Below are positions 33,641 to 42,260 of a stretch of DNA of 64,000 nt, piece after piece; the first letter of the stretch is position 1, and the number at the start of each line of letters is the position of its first letter. Under the pieces are notes generated by a model. It saw only the letters and a list, made by a program, of their open reading frames with translations, was not told where the DNA came from and did not search any database. The DNA comes from Streptomyces sp. NBC_01549 (GTDB taxonomy: Bacteria; Actinomycetota; Actinomycetes; Streptomycetales; Streptomycetaceae): assembly GCF_026339955.1 (NCBI RefSeq), contig NZ_JAPEPW010000003.1, positions 620,001-684,000 on the forward strand, written 5' to 3'. Position numbers and translations under genes: made by a program.

Positions 33641-33898
33641 GCGGTCACCCGGCCTGAGCGGACGAATGGACTGGGCGGGCCCTGAGCCATGCGACGCTCC
33701 CCGCAATGAGGTCGTAGACGTCCTTCCCCTCCTCGGCACCGTCTGTTTCGATGATGCTCCTGTGCGCCCGGCAGGGGCTGCCTGTTGGAATAGCTGCTCG
33801 GCTATTGCTTTCTCGCCCACCTGGTCCAGCAACTGCGCTGCAGCGGCGAGACCCTGAACCTTGCCAACGGAGGCGCCTTGGACCTCGCCATCGGCGCA

Positions 33899-34720
33899 CT
33901 ACGCCAGTCCGGAGCCACCAACATCGCCGCCGGCCTGGGTCGCGGTCAGGAGTGCCAGGAGTTGCTCATGGAGCGGGGCGGGGGCGGCGAGGAAACTCGC
34001 GGCGCCTGTCTGCCAGGGATTGCCCTCGGTATCGGTGACCTGAAGGCCAGCCTCGGCGGCCACGAGTGAGCCGCCGAGGAGGTTGGCATCGTCGCGTCCG
34101 TACTCCCAGAAGGCGTCGATGCGTCCCGCGGCGGTATCCGCGACCTGCCAGGACGTGGGGCCGAGGTTGCGTACCGCCCCGGCGTACGGCAAGACCGCCG
34201 AGAGCGTGCGTCCCGCGGCGCGCACGGCGGCCGGCTCAGCGGCCACAGTGGGAGGCTGGCTGGTGGCCAGCAGCGCGACCTTGAGATCGGTCTTTCGGGA
34301 GGGCCGGATCAGCCGGCCGTTGCGGCGGGACCCCTGCCCGGCAGCAGCGGTGTAGGTCTCACCTCGCAGGGGCGAGTGCAGGACCGTTGCCACCGGCCGC
34401 AGGTCGCGCACGAGCGTGATGCTGATGGACCAGTACGGCAGGTCCTGCAGGAGTTGCACGGCTCCGTCGACAGCGTCGATGACCCAGACCTCGCCGTGAG
34501 GAGGGATGGTGTCGCCCAGTTCCTCGCCCCATGCGGCACCGGGGCACAGTCCGGACAGGTGGGTGCGCAGCTGGTCGGCGGCGGGTTTGTCGAGCGCCTC
34601 GAAGTTCTGCATGAACTCCCCCCACGTGGCGGCCGGCGCCGGGATCGGTGCCGCCTGCAGGAAGTCTCCGACCCTCTGGGCGGCCTGCGTCATGGGCGCG
34701 AGCAGATCAATGTCCGACAT
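33899..34720 (-). CDS. Inositol monophosphatase-family protein
   Basis: A 273-residue phosphatase-fold protein. The metal-binding motifs are GEELGD (Glu-Glu), WVIDAVDGAVQLLQDLPYWS (Asp residues of the DPxDG motif, here DAVDG) and a C-terminal WEYGRDDANLLGGSLVAAEAG in place of WDxAAG. The altered motifs suggest changed activity or substrate. The ATG at complement 34720 has GGGAGA upstream. The extended frame to 34849 is not conserved. It lies 145 bp downstream of the Lrp gene; between them are two direct repeats (34761 and 34802). Confidence 0.85.
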   Translation of the reverse strand: MSDIDLLAPMTQAAQRVGDFLQAAPIPAPAATWGEFMQNFEALDKPAADQLRTHLSGLCPGAAWGEELGDTIPPHGEVWVIDAVDGAVQLLQDLPYWSISITLVRDLRPVATVLHSPLRGETYTAAAGQGSRRNGRLIRPSRKTDLKVALLATSQPPTVAAEPAAVRAAGRTLSAVLPYAGAVRNLGPTSWQVADTAAGRIDAFWEYGRDDANLLGGSLVAAEAGLQVTDTEGNPWQTGAASFLAAPAPLHEQLLALLTATQAGGDVGGSGLA

Positions 34721-34760
34721 GGGACTCTCCCTCACATGCTGATGAGCGGGTACGACTCCG

Positions 34761-34812
34761 ATTCTGAGCGACGTGACCGTAGTTCCGGTCAAGGGCCCGG
34801 AATTCTGAGCGA
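34761..34812. promoter_or_regulatory. Direct repeats upstream of the phosphatase gene
   Basis: ATTCTGAGCGA occurs at 34761-34771 and again at 34802-34812, 41 bp apart, close to four helical turns. Same-face repeats of this kind suit a multimeric regulator such as the adjacent Lrp protein. Confidence 0.4.
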
Positions 34813-34865
34813 AATCCGCGCCCAGAGCGACGAAAGGTGGGCGAATCACGCCGCACAGGTCCGGA

Positions 34866-35825
34866 TCACCGATGGAGTCCGGCCCGTTTGACCCACTGGC
34901 CGACCAGGACGGTGTCCGTGCTGACGATGGAGCGCCCGCTCAGGTCCTGGGTGAGGAAGCAGTACAGCTCCTGCATGTCGCGGAACCACACGGCCACGCA
35001 CAGGTTCGCCCGCCCAGTTGTGGCCACGGCTCCGTGGACGGCAGGGTGCCGGGCCAGGGACCGGCCCACGGCGTCCAGGTGATCTGGCGGGACTTCCATC
35101 CAGATGTTCGCGTCGATGCCCATACCGAGCCGCTGCGGATCGACGAGGACCTGTGTGCTGACCCGCCCCTGGGAGAACAACGACACAAGCCGACGCCGCA
35201 CGGTGGACTCCGCGTGCCCCGTGCTGTGGGCCACCGCTGTGGCAGACAGTCGACCGTCGAGTTCCAGCGCGGACACGATGTCCTCGTCCGTCGCGTCCAA
35301 CTCGCGCCGTGACCCGGACGGTTCAGGCCTTCGGGCCAATACCTCGCGTTCCCGCGCGGTGAGCACATCGAGTCGCCAGTCGCTCGCCTCGCAGAACACG
35401 TGCAGCACCGTCTGCGCCGTGACCGCTGTGACGGCGCTGGTGGCGGGCAGTTGCTGGAAGATCAGCCGGTTGCGGGGCTCGAAGGCGTGCAGCAGCACTG
35501 CCGAGATCTCGTCACCGCTCGCCGACACGTCGACGAAGGGGATGTCCTCTCGTTCGGCCAGGGCGGACGTGATCGCGTCGAGCTTGCCGCGCAGGACCTT
35601 GATGCGCAGCATCGTCGCACCGACGTCCGCGTTGCGAGTGCGGCGGACGATCACGCGAACCGTGCCGCTGCCCGTCAGGGACTTCAACCGACGCTGCACT
35701 TCCCGCGTGCTGTAGCCCAGGACGGACGACGCCCGCTCCGCGCTGATCCTGCCGTCGTACTGCAGCGCCGCAACCAATCGTTGATCCCGCTCCGCGAGTG
35801 TGCCCTGCGCCAGATGAGTCGACAT
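34866..35825 (-). CDS. Lrp/AsnC-family regulator, double-length
   Basis: A 319-residue regulator with two helix-turn-helix/ligand-domain repeats: ERDQRLVAALQYDGRISAER with VLGYSTREVQRRLKSL (about 10-65), and DATDEDIVSALELDGRLSAT with STGHAESTVRRRLVSL (about 175-230). Each is followed by an alpha-beta domain of the RAM type. The duplicated layout is common in Streptomyces Lrp proteins. It likely controls the phosphatase gene downstream, or itself. Confidence 0.9.
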   Translation of the reverse strand: MSTHLAQGTLAERDQRLVAALQYDGRISAERASSVLGYSTREVQRRLKSLTGSGTVRVIVRRTRNADVGATMLRIKVLRGKLDAITSALAEREDIPFVDVSASGDEISAVLLHAFEPRNRLIFQQLPATSAVTAVTAQTVLHVFCEASDWRLDVLTAREREVLARRPEPSGSRRELDATDEDIVSALELDGRLSATAVAHSTGHAESTVRRRLVSLFSQGRVSTQVLVDPQRLGMGIDANIWMEVPPDHLDAVGRSLARHPAVHGAVATTGRANLCVAVWFRDMQELYCFLTQDLSGRSIVSTDTVLVGQWVKRAGLHR

Positions 35826-35925
35826 ACAAAGCAGTTTCGCTCATCGCAGCAGCTCGGCAGACCGCAAGCAACCGGGACGCCCTGCAGTCGGGCCGATCGA
35901 GATCCCACGACCAAGGAAGACCGTC

Positions 35926-36127
35926 ATGAATGCTGCCGATGCAGGCCATGCTCGGTTCCGCCGGGTGGCTCCCGCACGCGCGGGTCCACCTGCGGCGCCT
36001 CTTCGCGTACCTGCCGCAGCAACCCCGCTACTACAAGTGGCTGCCCAAGCTCGCCGAGTTGCTTCGCCGCAGCACCCGGATCCTGGCCAAAAATGCGTTC
36101 AGGCTGCGAAGAACGAGCGCGGCCTGA
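35926..36127 (+). pseudogene. IS982-like transposase fragment
   Basis: The frame encodes GWLPHARVHLRRLFAYLPQQ then RYYKWLPKLAELLRRSTRIL, matching the N-terminal part of IS982-type transposases. Similarity ends before the catalytic domain. No element ends were seen. Confidence 0.5.
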
Positions 36128-36152
36128 ACGCGTTCGAAGTGCTGGAACGGCG

Positions 36153-37137
36153 TCAGTCGACGTCGATCACGACCTTGCCCTGCGCGGTGCCGCTCTCCAC
36201 GGCCGCGTGGGCCTCGGCGACGTCCGCGAGCGTGAAGTGGCGGTGGTCGAGCTGGGGCTTGAGTGCGCCCGCGTCGGCCAGGGCGGCCGCTTCGCGCATG
36301 ATCTCTCCGTGGTGCTCACGCCCGCGCCCGGTCAGCAGGGGCAGCAGGGTGAAGACACCGGAGTAGGTCGCCCCGCGGAAGGAGAGGGGCGCGATGCTGT
36401 GGGTCCCCCAGCCCAGCGCGCTCACGACGTGACCCGTGTAGGTGCGTACCGCCTCGAAGGAGGCGTCGAGCACGGAACCGCCGACGGTGTCGAAGATGAC
36501 GTCGAAGCCCTCGCCGCCGGTGTGCTTGGTGACGTACTCGTCCACGGCGGTGGTGGTGTAGGTCGATCGGTGTGGCCCCCAGGCGCTCGACGACCTCCAG
36601 TCGGGAGGGCGACGCGGTGGCGAACACCTCGGCGCCGCGGGCGCGGGCGATCTGCACGGCCACCTGGCCGATGCCGCCGGCCCCGCCGTGGATGAGTACC
36701 TTCTGGCCCGCGTGGACCTGCGCCCGGTCGACCAGCCCCTCCCAGGCCGTGATGAAGACCAGGGGCACGGCCGCGGCCTCGCGCATGCTGAGCGCGGCCG
36801 GCTTGCGGGCGAGCAGGCGGCTGTCGACGGCCGCGTACTCGGCGAGCGAGCCCTGCACATCTCCGACGCCACCGGTCATGCCGAAGACCTCGTCGCCGGG
36901 CGCCAAGTCGTGGACACCGGGCCCGACCTCCTCGACCACGCCGGCCAGGTCCAGGCCGAGGACGGCCGGCAGCGTGCGCTTGGCGTGGGCGGCCTTGCCG
37001 GCCCGGATCTTGGTGTCCAAAGGGTTGACGCCGCTGGCCTTGATCTTGACCAGGACCTGGCCCCGGCCGGTGGTGGGCTTGTTGATCTCGCCGAGGACCA
37101 GCGGGGTGTCGAACTCCTGGAGAAGTACTGCGCGCAT
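36153..37137 (-). pseudogene. NADPH:quinone oxidoreductase-like, frameshifted
   Basis: The ATG at complement 37137 starts MRAVLLQEFDTPLVLGEINK, a zinc-less medium-chain reductase with VLGLDLAGVVEEVGPGV, FITAWEGLVDRAQVHAGQ and the coenzyme loop IHGGAGGIGQVAVQIA. Near 36562 the frame slips by one base: GATPIDL is followed in the next frame by YTTTAVDEYVTKHTGGEGFD, and the C-terminus GTAQGKVVIDVD is intact. The 985-bp length is one base too long for 327 residues. It may be a pseudogene or a sequence error. Confidence 0.8.
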
Positions 37138-37257
37138 GACTGCGTCTCATTCCTGTGGTGTCAGGTGAGTGTGCGGCCGTGCAGCGGGGAGTGCTGCCGG
37201 GAAGGCCCGGAGCCGCGTGTGTCGGTCGCGGTGTTCCGGACGTGTTCGGTGCGATCA

Positions 37258-37590
37258 GGTGTGGCCTGTGACGAGCAGGCGGGCCGCAGATTTCGCCTCC
37301 TCCACGACGGTATGGTCCTGCAGCAGCCGCCCGGAGGCCAGCGCGCCGTCGATGAGGAGTCCGATGTGCCGGGCGAGCGCACCGGGGGCGGTGGCGCCGG
37401 CCTGTTCGCTCAGCTCGGTCAGCCATGCCTGACGGCGCTGCGTGTACCGCACGGTGATGGCCCAGGCCTCCGAGTCCAGATCCGCTTCGACCGCCGCGCT
37501 GACGAACGGGCAGCCGAAGAAGCCGTGCCGGTCGAAGGCGTCCGTGAGCGCGTCGAACAGTGCGACGAGTCGCTCGCGAGGGCCGCCCCG
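37258..37590 (-). pseudogene. TetR-family C-terminal domain, DNA-binding part lost
   Basis: An open minus-strand frame encodes ERLVALFDALTDAFDRHGFF, GCPFVSAAVEADLDSEAWAI, WLTELSEQAGATAPGALARH and ends ARLLVTGHT. This is the ligand domain of a TetR/AcrR repressor with the typical GC(P)F element. The helix-turn-helix is absent because the sequence upstream changes abruptly to a hydrolase N-terminus at about 37590. Confidence 0.7.
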
Positions 37591-37697
37591 CCCTCGTCAA
37601 GTGCGGTGATCACGCCGTTCCAGCTCGACGACTCGGCGAACGCCCCGTGCACGAGCACGATCGTGGGCTTGGCCGAGGTGGTCGTGGTGATGCTCAT
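37590..37697 (-). pseudogene. N-terminal fragment of an alpha/beta hydrolase
   Basis: From an ATG with GGAGGAG upstream the minus strand reads MSITTTTSAKPTIVLVHGAF then AESSSWNGVITAL, the start of an alpha/beta hydrolase with the HGAF oxyanion loop. It is joined out of frame to the TetR ligand domain, leaving a short chimeric frame. The joint marks a deletion. Confidence 0.65.
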
Positions 37698-37832
37698 GGC
37701 CTGCTCCTCCTCGTCTGGACCGACATGCGCCGAGCCTGTGCCGGCGCCGGGCCGCTCGCATCCGTGAGTCCCCGGTCGCAGTCCCCGGTGGAGCACGGAG
37801 ACCGCGCGGCGGATGTGATCTTAGACAGATTG

Positions 37833-37849
37833 TTGGACACTATGTCCAA
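37833..37849. promoter_or_regulatory. 17-bp palindrome upstream of hydrolase gene
   Basis: TTGGACA-CTA-TGTCCAA is a perfect palindrome 39 bp before the hydrolase ATG at 37889. It is a likely repressor operator. The nearest candidate regulator is the truncated TetR remnant, which can no longer bind DNA. Confidence 0.55.
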
Positions 37850-37888
37850 TCTCGCTTAGGCTCCGGCGACAGCGCAGTTCAGCGCCCT

Positions 37889-38605
37889 ATGTCCGAACTC
37901 GAGAGTGGAATCGCAGTGAGTGCTGGTGGAACAGGCCGTCCGACCCTCCTCCTGGCGCACGGGGCGTGGCACGGTTCGTGGTGCTGGGAGGGACTGACCT
38001 CGGTGCTCCACACCGACGGCTGGACGACCCGGACCGTCGACCTGCCCAGCGCGGGATCGCAGGCCGGCGTGCGGGACGACGCACACGTGGTGCTTCAGGA
38101 ACTGGCACGCATCGACGGCCCCGTGGTCGTGGTCGCCCACTCCTACGGCGGTGTGCCGGTCACCCAGGCCGTCGCCGGGGCCACCGACATCTCGCACATC
38201 GTGTACCTGGCCGCGTACCAGCTCGACGTCGGCGAGAGCCTGCTGAGCCACCACGGCGCGCCGGCGCCGGCGGAGCCCGACGGTTTCCAGCCCGTGCCGG
38301 AGCACCCCATCCCGCTGTTCTACGCGGACGCCCCCGCGGCCGACGCCGAGGCGGCCGCCGGGCGGTTGGTGCCGCAGAGCACCAGGTCCTTCAGCGACAC
38401 GCTGACCGCGGCCGGATGGCACACCGTCCCCTCGACATACGTCGTCTGCGAGCAGGACCAGGCACTCCCGCCGGGCGACCAGGAACAGCTCGCTGCCAGG
38501 TCCGGCTCGGTCCACCGCCTCGCCAGCGGCCACTCACCCTTCCTGTCGATGCCCGGGGAGTTCGCGGCGCTGCTCGCGAAGATCGCGTCCGAGGCGGCGG
38601 GCTGA
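37889..38605 (+). CDS. Alpha/beta hydrolase, EstC-like
   Basis: A 238-residue hydrolase. TLLLAHGAWHGSWCWEGL carries the oxyanion loop, VVVAHSYGGVPVTQ the Ser nucleophile, and RLASGHSPFLSMPGE the catalytic His; the acid is probably in VVCEQDQALP. This matches small actinomycete esterases of the salicylate-esterase/EstC group. A GTG at 37916 with GTGGA upstream is an alternative start and would shorten it by nine residues. It is followed closely by the broken acyl-CoA-dehydrogenase-like gene. Confidence 0.88.
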   Translation: MSELESGIAVSAGGTGRPTLLLAHGAWHGSWCWEGLTSVLHTDGWTTRTVDLPSAGSQAGVRDDAHVVLQELARIDGPVVVVAHSYGGVPVTQAVAGATDISHIVYLAAYQLDVGESLLSHHGAPAPAEPDGFQPVPEHPIPLFYADAPAADAEAAAGRLVPQSTRSFSDTLTAAGWHTVPSTYVVCEQDQALPPGDQEQLAARSGSVHRLASGHSPFLSMPGEFAALLAKIASEAAG

Positions 38606-38655
38606 GGCCGCGCGTCCGCCGCAGTCCCCACCCACACCCCCAGAAGGAGCACGTG

Positions 38656-39867
38656 GTGCCCAACAGTCGTGACGCCGTGGCCGGCGTGCCGTCGAAGGAA
38701 GAGGCCAGACCCGGATCGTGGCACGCGCCGCCGCCCTGCGGCCGCTGCTGCGCGAGCACGCCGGACGCGGCGAGACGGAACGCGTGGTGCCGGCCCGGGT
38801 CGTCGACGCGCTGGGCGAGGCCGGCGTCTTCCGCCTGCTCACACCGCGGCGGTACGGCGGTCTCGAGACCGACCTGCGCACGCTGACCGAGGTGTCGGAG
38901 ACGCTGGGCGCGGCAGACGGCTCGTCCGCCTGGACCGGCATGATCATCGCGGTGACCAACTGGCTGGCCTGCCTGTTCCCGGACAAGGCCCAGGAGGAGG
39001 TGTTCGGCGCAGATCCCGACGCGCGCGTGACCGGTGTGGCGGCGCCCACAGGGACGGCGGAGAAGGCGCCGGGCGGCTGGCGGCTCAGCGGCCGCTGGTC
39101 GTACAACTCCGGCTTTCCGTACGCCACCTGGGCCGCCGTCGGCGCACTGCTCAAGGACGACGGCGCGGTCGTCGACCAGGCCCTGGTCCTGATCCCCGCC
39201 GGCGACCTCGCCGTCGAGGACGCCTGGCACATGGCGGGTATGAAGGGCACCGCCGGCAACACGCTGACCGCCCAGGACGTGTTCGTGCCCGAACACCGCG
39301 TGCTGTCACTCCCGGCCACCGCCGAGGGCGCCCGCGTGCGCTCCCACACGGAGGAGACGCTGTACGGCTCCACCTTCGGCCCCATGCTGCTGCTGTGCCT
39401 GGTGGGACCGTTCCTCGGGCTCGGCAGGGCGGCCCTGGACACCGTACGGGAGGCAGCCGCCGTCAAGCCGCTGTCGTTCACCACCCATTCCCGGCAGGCG
39501 GACTCCGTGGGGGTCCAGATACAGGTGGCGCAGGCGGCACTGAAACTGGAGACGGCCCGGCTGCACACCTACGACGCCGTCGACGCCGTGGACCGAGCCG
39601 CCCCGTCGGGCCCCCTGGACTACCCGGCACGCGCGCACATCAGGGCCCAGGCCGGCTACGCGGCCCAGCAGGCCCTCGGGGCGATCGAGATCCTCCCTGC
39701 TGAACGCGCACGGCTCGTCCGCCTTCGCCGACACGCACCCGCTCCAGCGCATCTGGCGCGACGCCGGTGTCGCGGCCCGGCACGCGGGCCTGGTCCCGGT
39801 CGTCGGCCTGGAGGTGTACGGCAAGTCACTCCTGGACGTCGACGAGCGTGTGAGCCTCATGGTCTGA
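38656..39867 (+). pseudogene. Acyl-CoA dehydrogenase-like flavoprotein, copy 1, two frameshifts
   Basis: Copy 1 of a duplicated module; copy 2 is the intact gene at 45680-46897. The GTG at 38656 has the same AAGGAG-CACGTG context as copy 2. The frame slips near 38700, then runs open for 325 codons (LRPLLREHAGRGETERVVPA, NWLACLFPDKAQEEVFGADP), and slips back near 39695 before LLNAHGSSAFADT and LQRIWRDAGVAARHAGLVP. Start and stop end up in the same frame, as expected for one lost and one gained base. Either errors or decay could explain it. Confidence 0.75.
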
Positions 39868-39928
39868 CCGGCCCGAGCCGTGCCGCCGCCCCACCGGAGC
39901 CGTTCCCGCTGCTCCGTAGGATGGCGGC

Positions 39929-40570
39929 ATGGCTTCCACCACGCGACGACGTTCCACCGCGACCGACCGGCGGGCCGCACTTGAGGAGCGGGTGCTGTCC
40001 GCGCTCGAGGAACTCCTGCGGGATGGCCTGACCTACACCGAACTGAGCGTGGAGCAGATCGCGCACGCGGCGGGGATCTCGCGGTCCACGTTCTACCTGT
40101 ACTTCCGCGACAAGGTCGACGTACTGCTGCGGGTGAGCGGTTCGCTCAGGTCGCGGAGCTACGAGATCGCGGAGGCGTGGCAGCCCTGCGGCCCGGACGG
40201 CGGCGCCGACGGCCTGGCCCGCACCTACGAACAGATCATGCGGCACTACCGCGAACACGCGGCACTGCTGTCGGCCATCCACGAGGTGGCCGCCTACGAC
40301 CCCGCGGTCCGCGACTCGTGGGCGGCCCACCAGGACCGCTTCGTCGACAACCTCGTGGCCGTGCTGAAGGAGGAGCAACGCGCCGGCCGTACACCCGCGG
40401 ACATCGACCCGCAGCTCGCCGCGCGGGTGATCGTCCAGGGAGGCGGCGAGGTCATCACCCGGCAGGTGGTCGGCAGCGACGGCAGCGACGACGCCGTCGT
40501 GGCCCGGGAACTTGCCCACGGCTACTGGCACGGCGTATACCGCCGCCCGGCCGGACGGTTCGCCGACTGA
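39929..40570 (+). CDS. TetR-family regulator, copy 1
   Basis: A 213-residue TetR protein. The helix-turn-helix is TYTELSVEQIAHAAGISRST with FYLYFRDKVDVLLRV. The C-terminal part contains HYREHAALLSAIHEVAAYDP and RAGRTPADIDPQLAARVIVQ. It follows the broken acyl-CoA-dehydrogenase-like gene after 61 bp. It is about 80% identical by eye to the protein at 47035-47664, which follows copy 2 of the same enzyme. It has the TetR_C_21-like pattern of Mycobacterium EthR-type sensors. Its ligand and target are unknown. Confidence 0.9.
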   Translation: MASTTRRRSTATDRRAALEERVLSALEELLRDGLTYTELSVEQIAHAAGISRSTFYLYFRDKVDVLLRVSGSLRSRSYEIAEAWQPCGPDGGADGLARTYEQIMRHYREHAALLSAIHEVAAYDPAVRDSWAAHQDRFVDNLVAVLKEEQRAGRTPADIDPQLAARVIVQGGGEVITRQVVGSDGSDDAVVARELAHGYWHGVYRRPAGRFAD

Positions 40571-40664
40571 CGCCACGTCCCGCCACCTGGGGATCCGGCC
40601 CGAGCGCCCTCCGGCGTGAGGCCTGCACGCCCGTCGGTCAGGGACTGATCCTCAGGTGGTGCCC

Positions 40665-41771
40665 TCAGTCAGGAGCCAGGAGTTCGAACTCCGCGCGGTC
40701 CGACGTCACGCCGTTAATCTGCAGTGCGATGGCGTGCGGGCCCGGGTGGTAGCGGCGAGTGGTGAGGAGCCGGAAGGAGTGTTCCCGGGTCACCGCGATC
40801 GTCTCGTCCGGGGCGAGGGTGCGGGTCGTGAGCTTGAACGTCTTTGCGCTCTGCGAGCCATTGGCCTTGTGATGGTGGACCACGTAGTCGATCGCCAGCC
40901 GGGCGTCCTCGGCTCCGGCGTTGCGGATGGCCGCGGTGAAGCGGACGCTCCCGCCGAACGGCACGCGGGTGCGATCGAGCACCGGACCGTCGATCTCGAG
41001 CGTCGCCGGGGCGAAGCCGAGCAGTTCGAGGGCGCCGGGGTGACCGCGTTTGACGAGCGTGCGCAGTCCGTGGCGTACGAGCCGTCCGGTCGTGGGGGCG
41101 GGGGCGTCCAGCCAGCGCCGGGCGGTGGTCACGGCGAGGTCGGCGTGGTCACGGCTGAGGTCGTTGAGGTGGTTGGCGACCGATCGCCGGACGTACTCGC
41201 TCTCGTCGCCGTAGAGAGCGTCGAGGACGGGCACGGTCGCGCCGGGGCGGGCGACGAGTTCCGGCACCCGGACCGACCAGGGAAGGCAGGGCCGGGTGCC
41301 CTCCGAGGCAAGACGGCGCACATCGGCGTCGGGGGACGCCGTCCATCCGGCGATGATCCCGAGCGCCCGGTCCAGATCGCGCCGCAACAGAATGCGCAGG
41401 GCGAACTCAGAGGTGAGCCGTCCGCTGAGGTCGGCCAGAAGCGCCATCGCGTCGTCGAAGACGGCGTCGGTGCCCTCGGCGACGGCCTTCGTGGCGACGG
41501 CACCGGTGACCGGCCAGATGAGCCATCCACCGAACTCCGGTACCCCGTCCCGGGCGGCCCGCACCACGCGCGCCAACTCGGCGTAGTCACCCGGCACGTC
41601 CATGAGAAGGGCATCGCGCAGCAGATCGGCCCGCTCGCGCAGCGAGAGCGGACCGAGTCGCCGTGCGGCCGCCCGCAGCGAGGCGAGTTCCGCACCGGGA
41701 AGTACGCTGCGGACGGCCCGGGTCAGCAGCTGCGCGGTGTGGCCGTTGACGAGTTCGTCGGCGAAGGGCAT
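40665..41771 (-). CDS. AlkC/AlkD-like DNA alkylation repair protein
   Basis: A 368-residue protein. The N-terminal and central part is a chain of HEAT-like helices: MPFADELVNGHTAQLLTRAV, VLDALYGDESEYVRRSVANH, LNDLSRDHADLAVTTARRWL. The last 110 residues form an Ig-like beta domain (LDRTRVPFGGSVRFTAAIRN, HPGPHAIALQINGVTSDRAE), as in AlkC-type 3-methyladenine glycosylases. The ATG at complement 41771 fits the family start. By family it removes alkylated bases with the help of a Trp/Asp pocket. It converges with the TetR gene on the plus strand. Confidence 0.85.
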   Translation of the reverse strand: MPFADELVNGHTAQLLTRAVRSVLPGAELASLRAAARRLGPLSLRERADLLRDALLMDVPGDYAELARVVRAARDGVPEFGGWLIWPVTGAVATKAVAEGTDAVFDDAMALLADLSGRLTSEFALRILLRRDLDRALGIIAGWTASPDADVRRLASEGTRPCLPWSVRVPELVARPGATVPVLDALYGDESEYVRRSVANHLNDLSRDHADLAVTTARRWLDAPAPTTGRLVRHGLRTLVKRGHPGALELLGFAPATLEIDGPVLDRTRVPFGGSVRFTAAIRNAGAEDARLAIDYVVHHHKANGSQSAKTFKLTTRTLAPDETIAVTREHSFRLLTTRRYHPGPHAIALQINGVTSDRAEFELLAPD

Positions 41772-41790
41772 GGTCGTCTCTTCCCAGTGG

Positions 41791-42096
41791 TCAGGACTCG
41801 ACGTGCTGGAGCACGGTGGTGAACTGCCAGTCGACGGTGCTGTGGTCGATCGCCTCGTGCACGGGTGAGTCGCCCATCTCGCCGGTGATCCCGGCGGCTC
41901 CGGAGCGGGCGTGCTCGATGCTGTCGTAGGAGACGATGTCAAGGATCGTGCCGTCGTCGCGCACGACGATCCGGCGCCACTGGAAGCCGGGGCGGCCCTT
42001 GAGGTACTCGTTGATGTCCGCGTTCGCCGCGACGAAGTCCTCCGGCGTAAGACCGGGCGCGGGGCGCAGGCTGGTCACTTCAAGGATCTCGGCCAT
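41791..42096 (-). CDS. Dimeric alpha-beta barrel (ABM-like) protein
   Basis: A 101-residue protein, MAEILEVTSLRPAPGLTPED, GRPGFQWRRIVVRDDGTILD, and a C-terminal VDWQFTTVLQHVES. It matches the ferredoxin-like dimeric alpha-beta barrel family that includes antibiotic-biosynthesis monooxygenases and stress proteins. It starts 106 bp from a perfect inverted repeat (42202-42232) that is also found upstream of the SDR/NTF2 pair, so it is probably a target of the XRE regulator encoded next to it. AlkC lies 20 bp downstream and may be co-transcribed. Confidence 0.82.
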   Translation of the reverse strand: MAEILEVTSLRPAPGLTPEDFVAANADINEYLKGRPGFQWRRIVVRDDGTILDIVSYDSIEHARSGAAGITGEMGDSPVHEAIDHSTVDWQFTTVLQHVES

Positions 42097-42201
42097 GACG
42101 GGGTGTCCTTTCCGATGCTGGGTGGATGCCGCGGCTCGACGGGTGCCGTCCGCCGGCGGCTTCTCCAGCGTGCGGTGCGGGCCGGTGGGCCGGAAGGCAG
42201 T

Positions 42202-42232
42202 GTCTGCCTGGGTGTACGGCACCCAGGCAGAC
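42202..42232. promoter_or_regulatory. 31-bp perfect inverted repeat, XRE operator candidate 1
   Basis: Two 13-bp arms (42202-42214 and 42220-42232) around a five-base centre. The inner part, CCTGGGTG-N5-CACCCAGG, matches the 21-bp palindrome at 43772-43792. It lies between the XRE stop codon and the start of the alpha-beta barrel gene. Confidence 0.7.
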
Positions 42233-42260
42233 GCCGTGAACCGGGCGGGGCGGCGGACGC

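Noticed and set aside
33700..33898. Plus-strand motif NLANGGALDLAIGALRQSGATNI as a transposase piece
   Set aside because: Most of it is antisense to the end of the phosphatase gene and no family could be supported.
42181..42260. Perfect inverted repeat as a terminator of the XRE gene
   Set aside because: No T-run, and the same core palindrome occurs in a divergent promoter at 43772-43792, so an operator is the better explanation; a dual role cannot be excluded.
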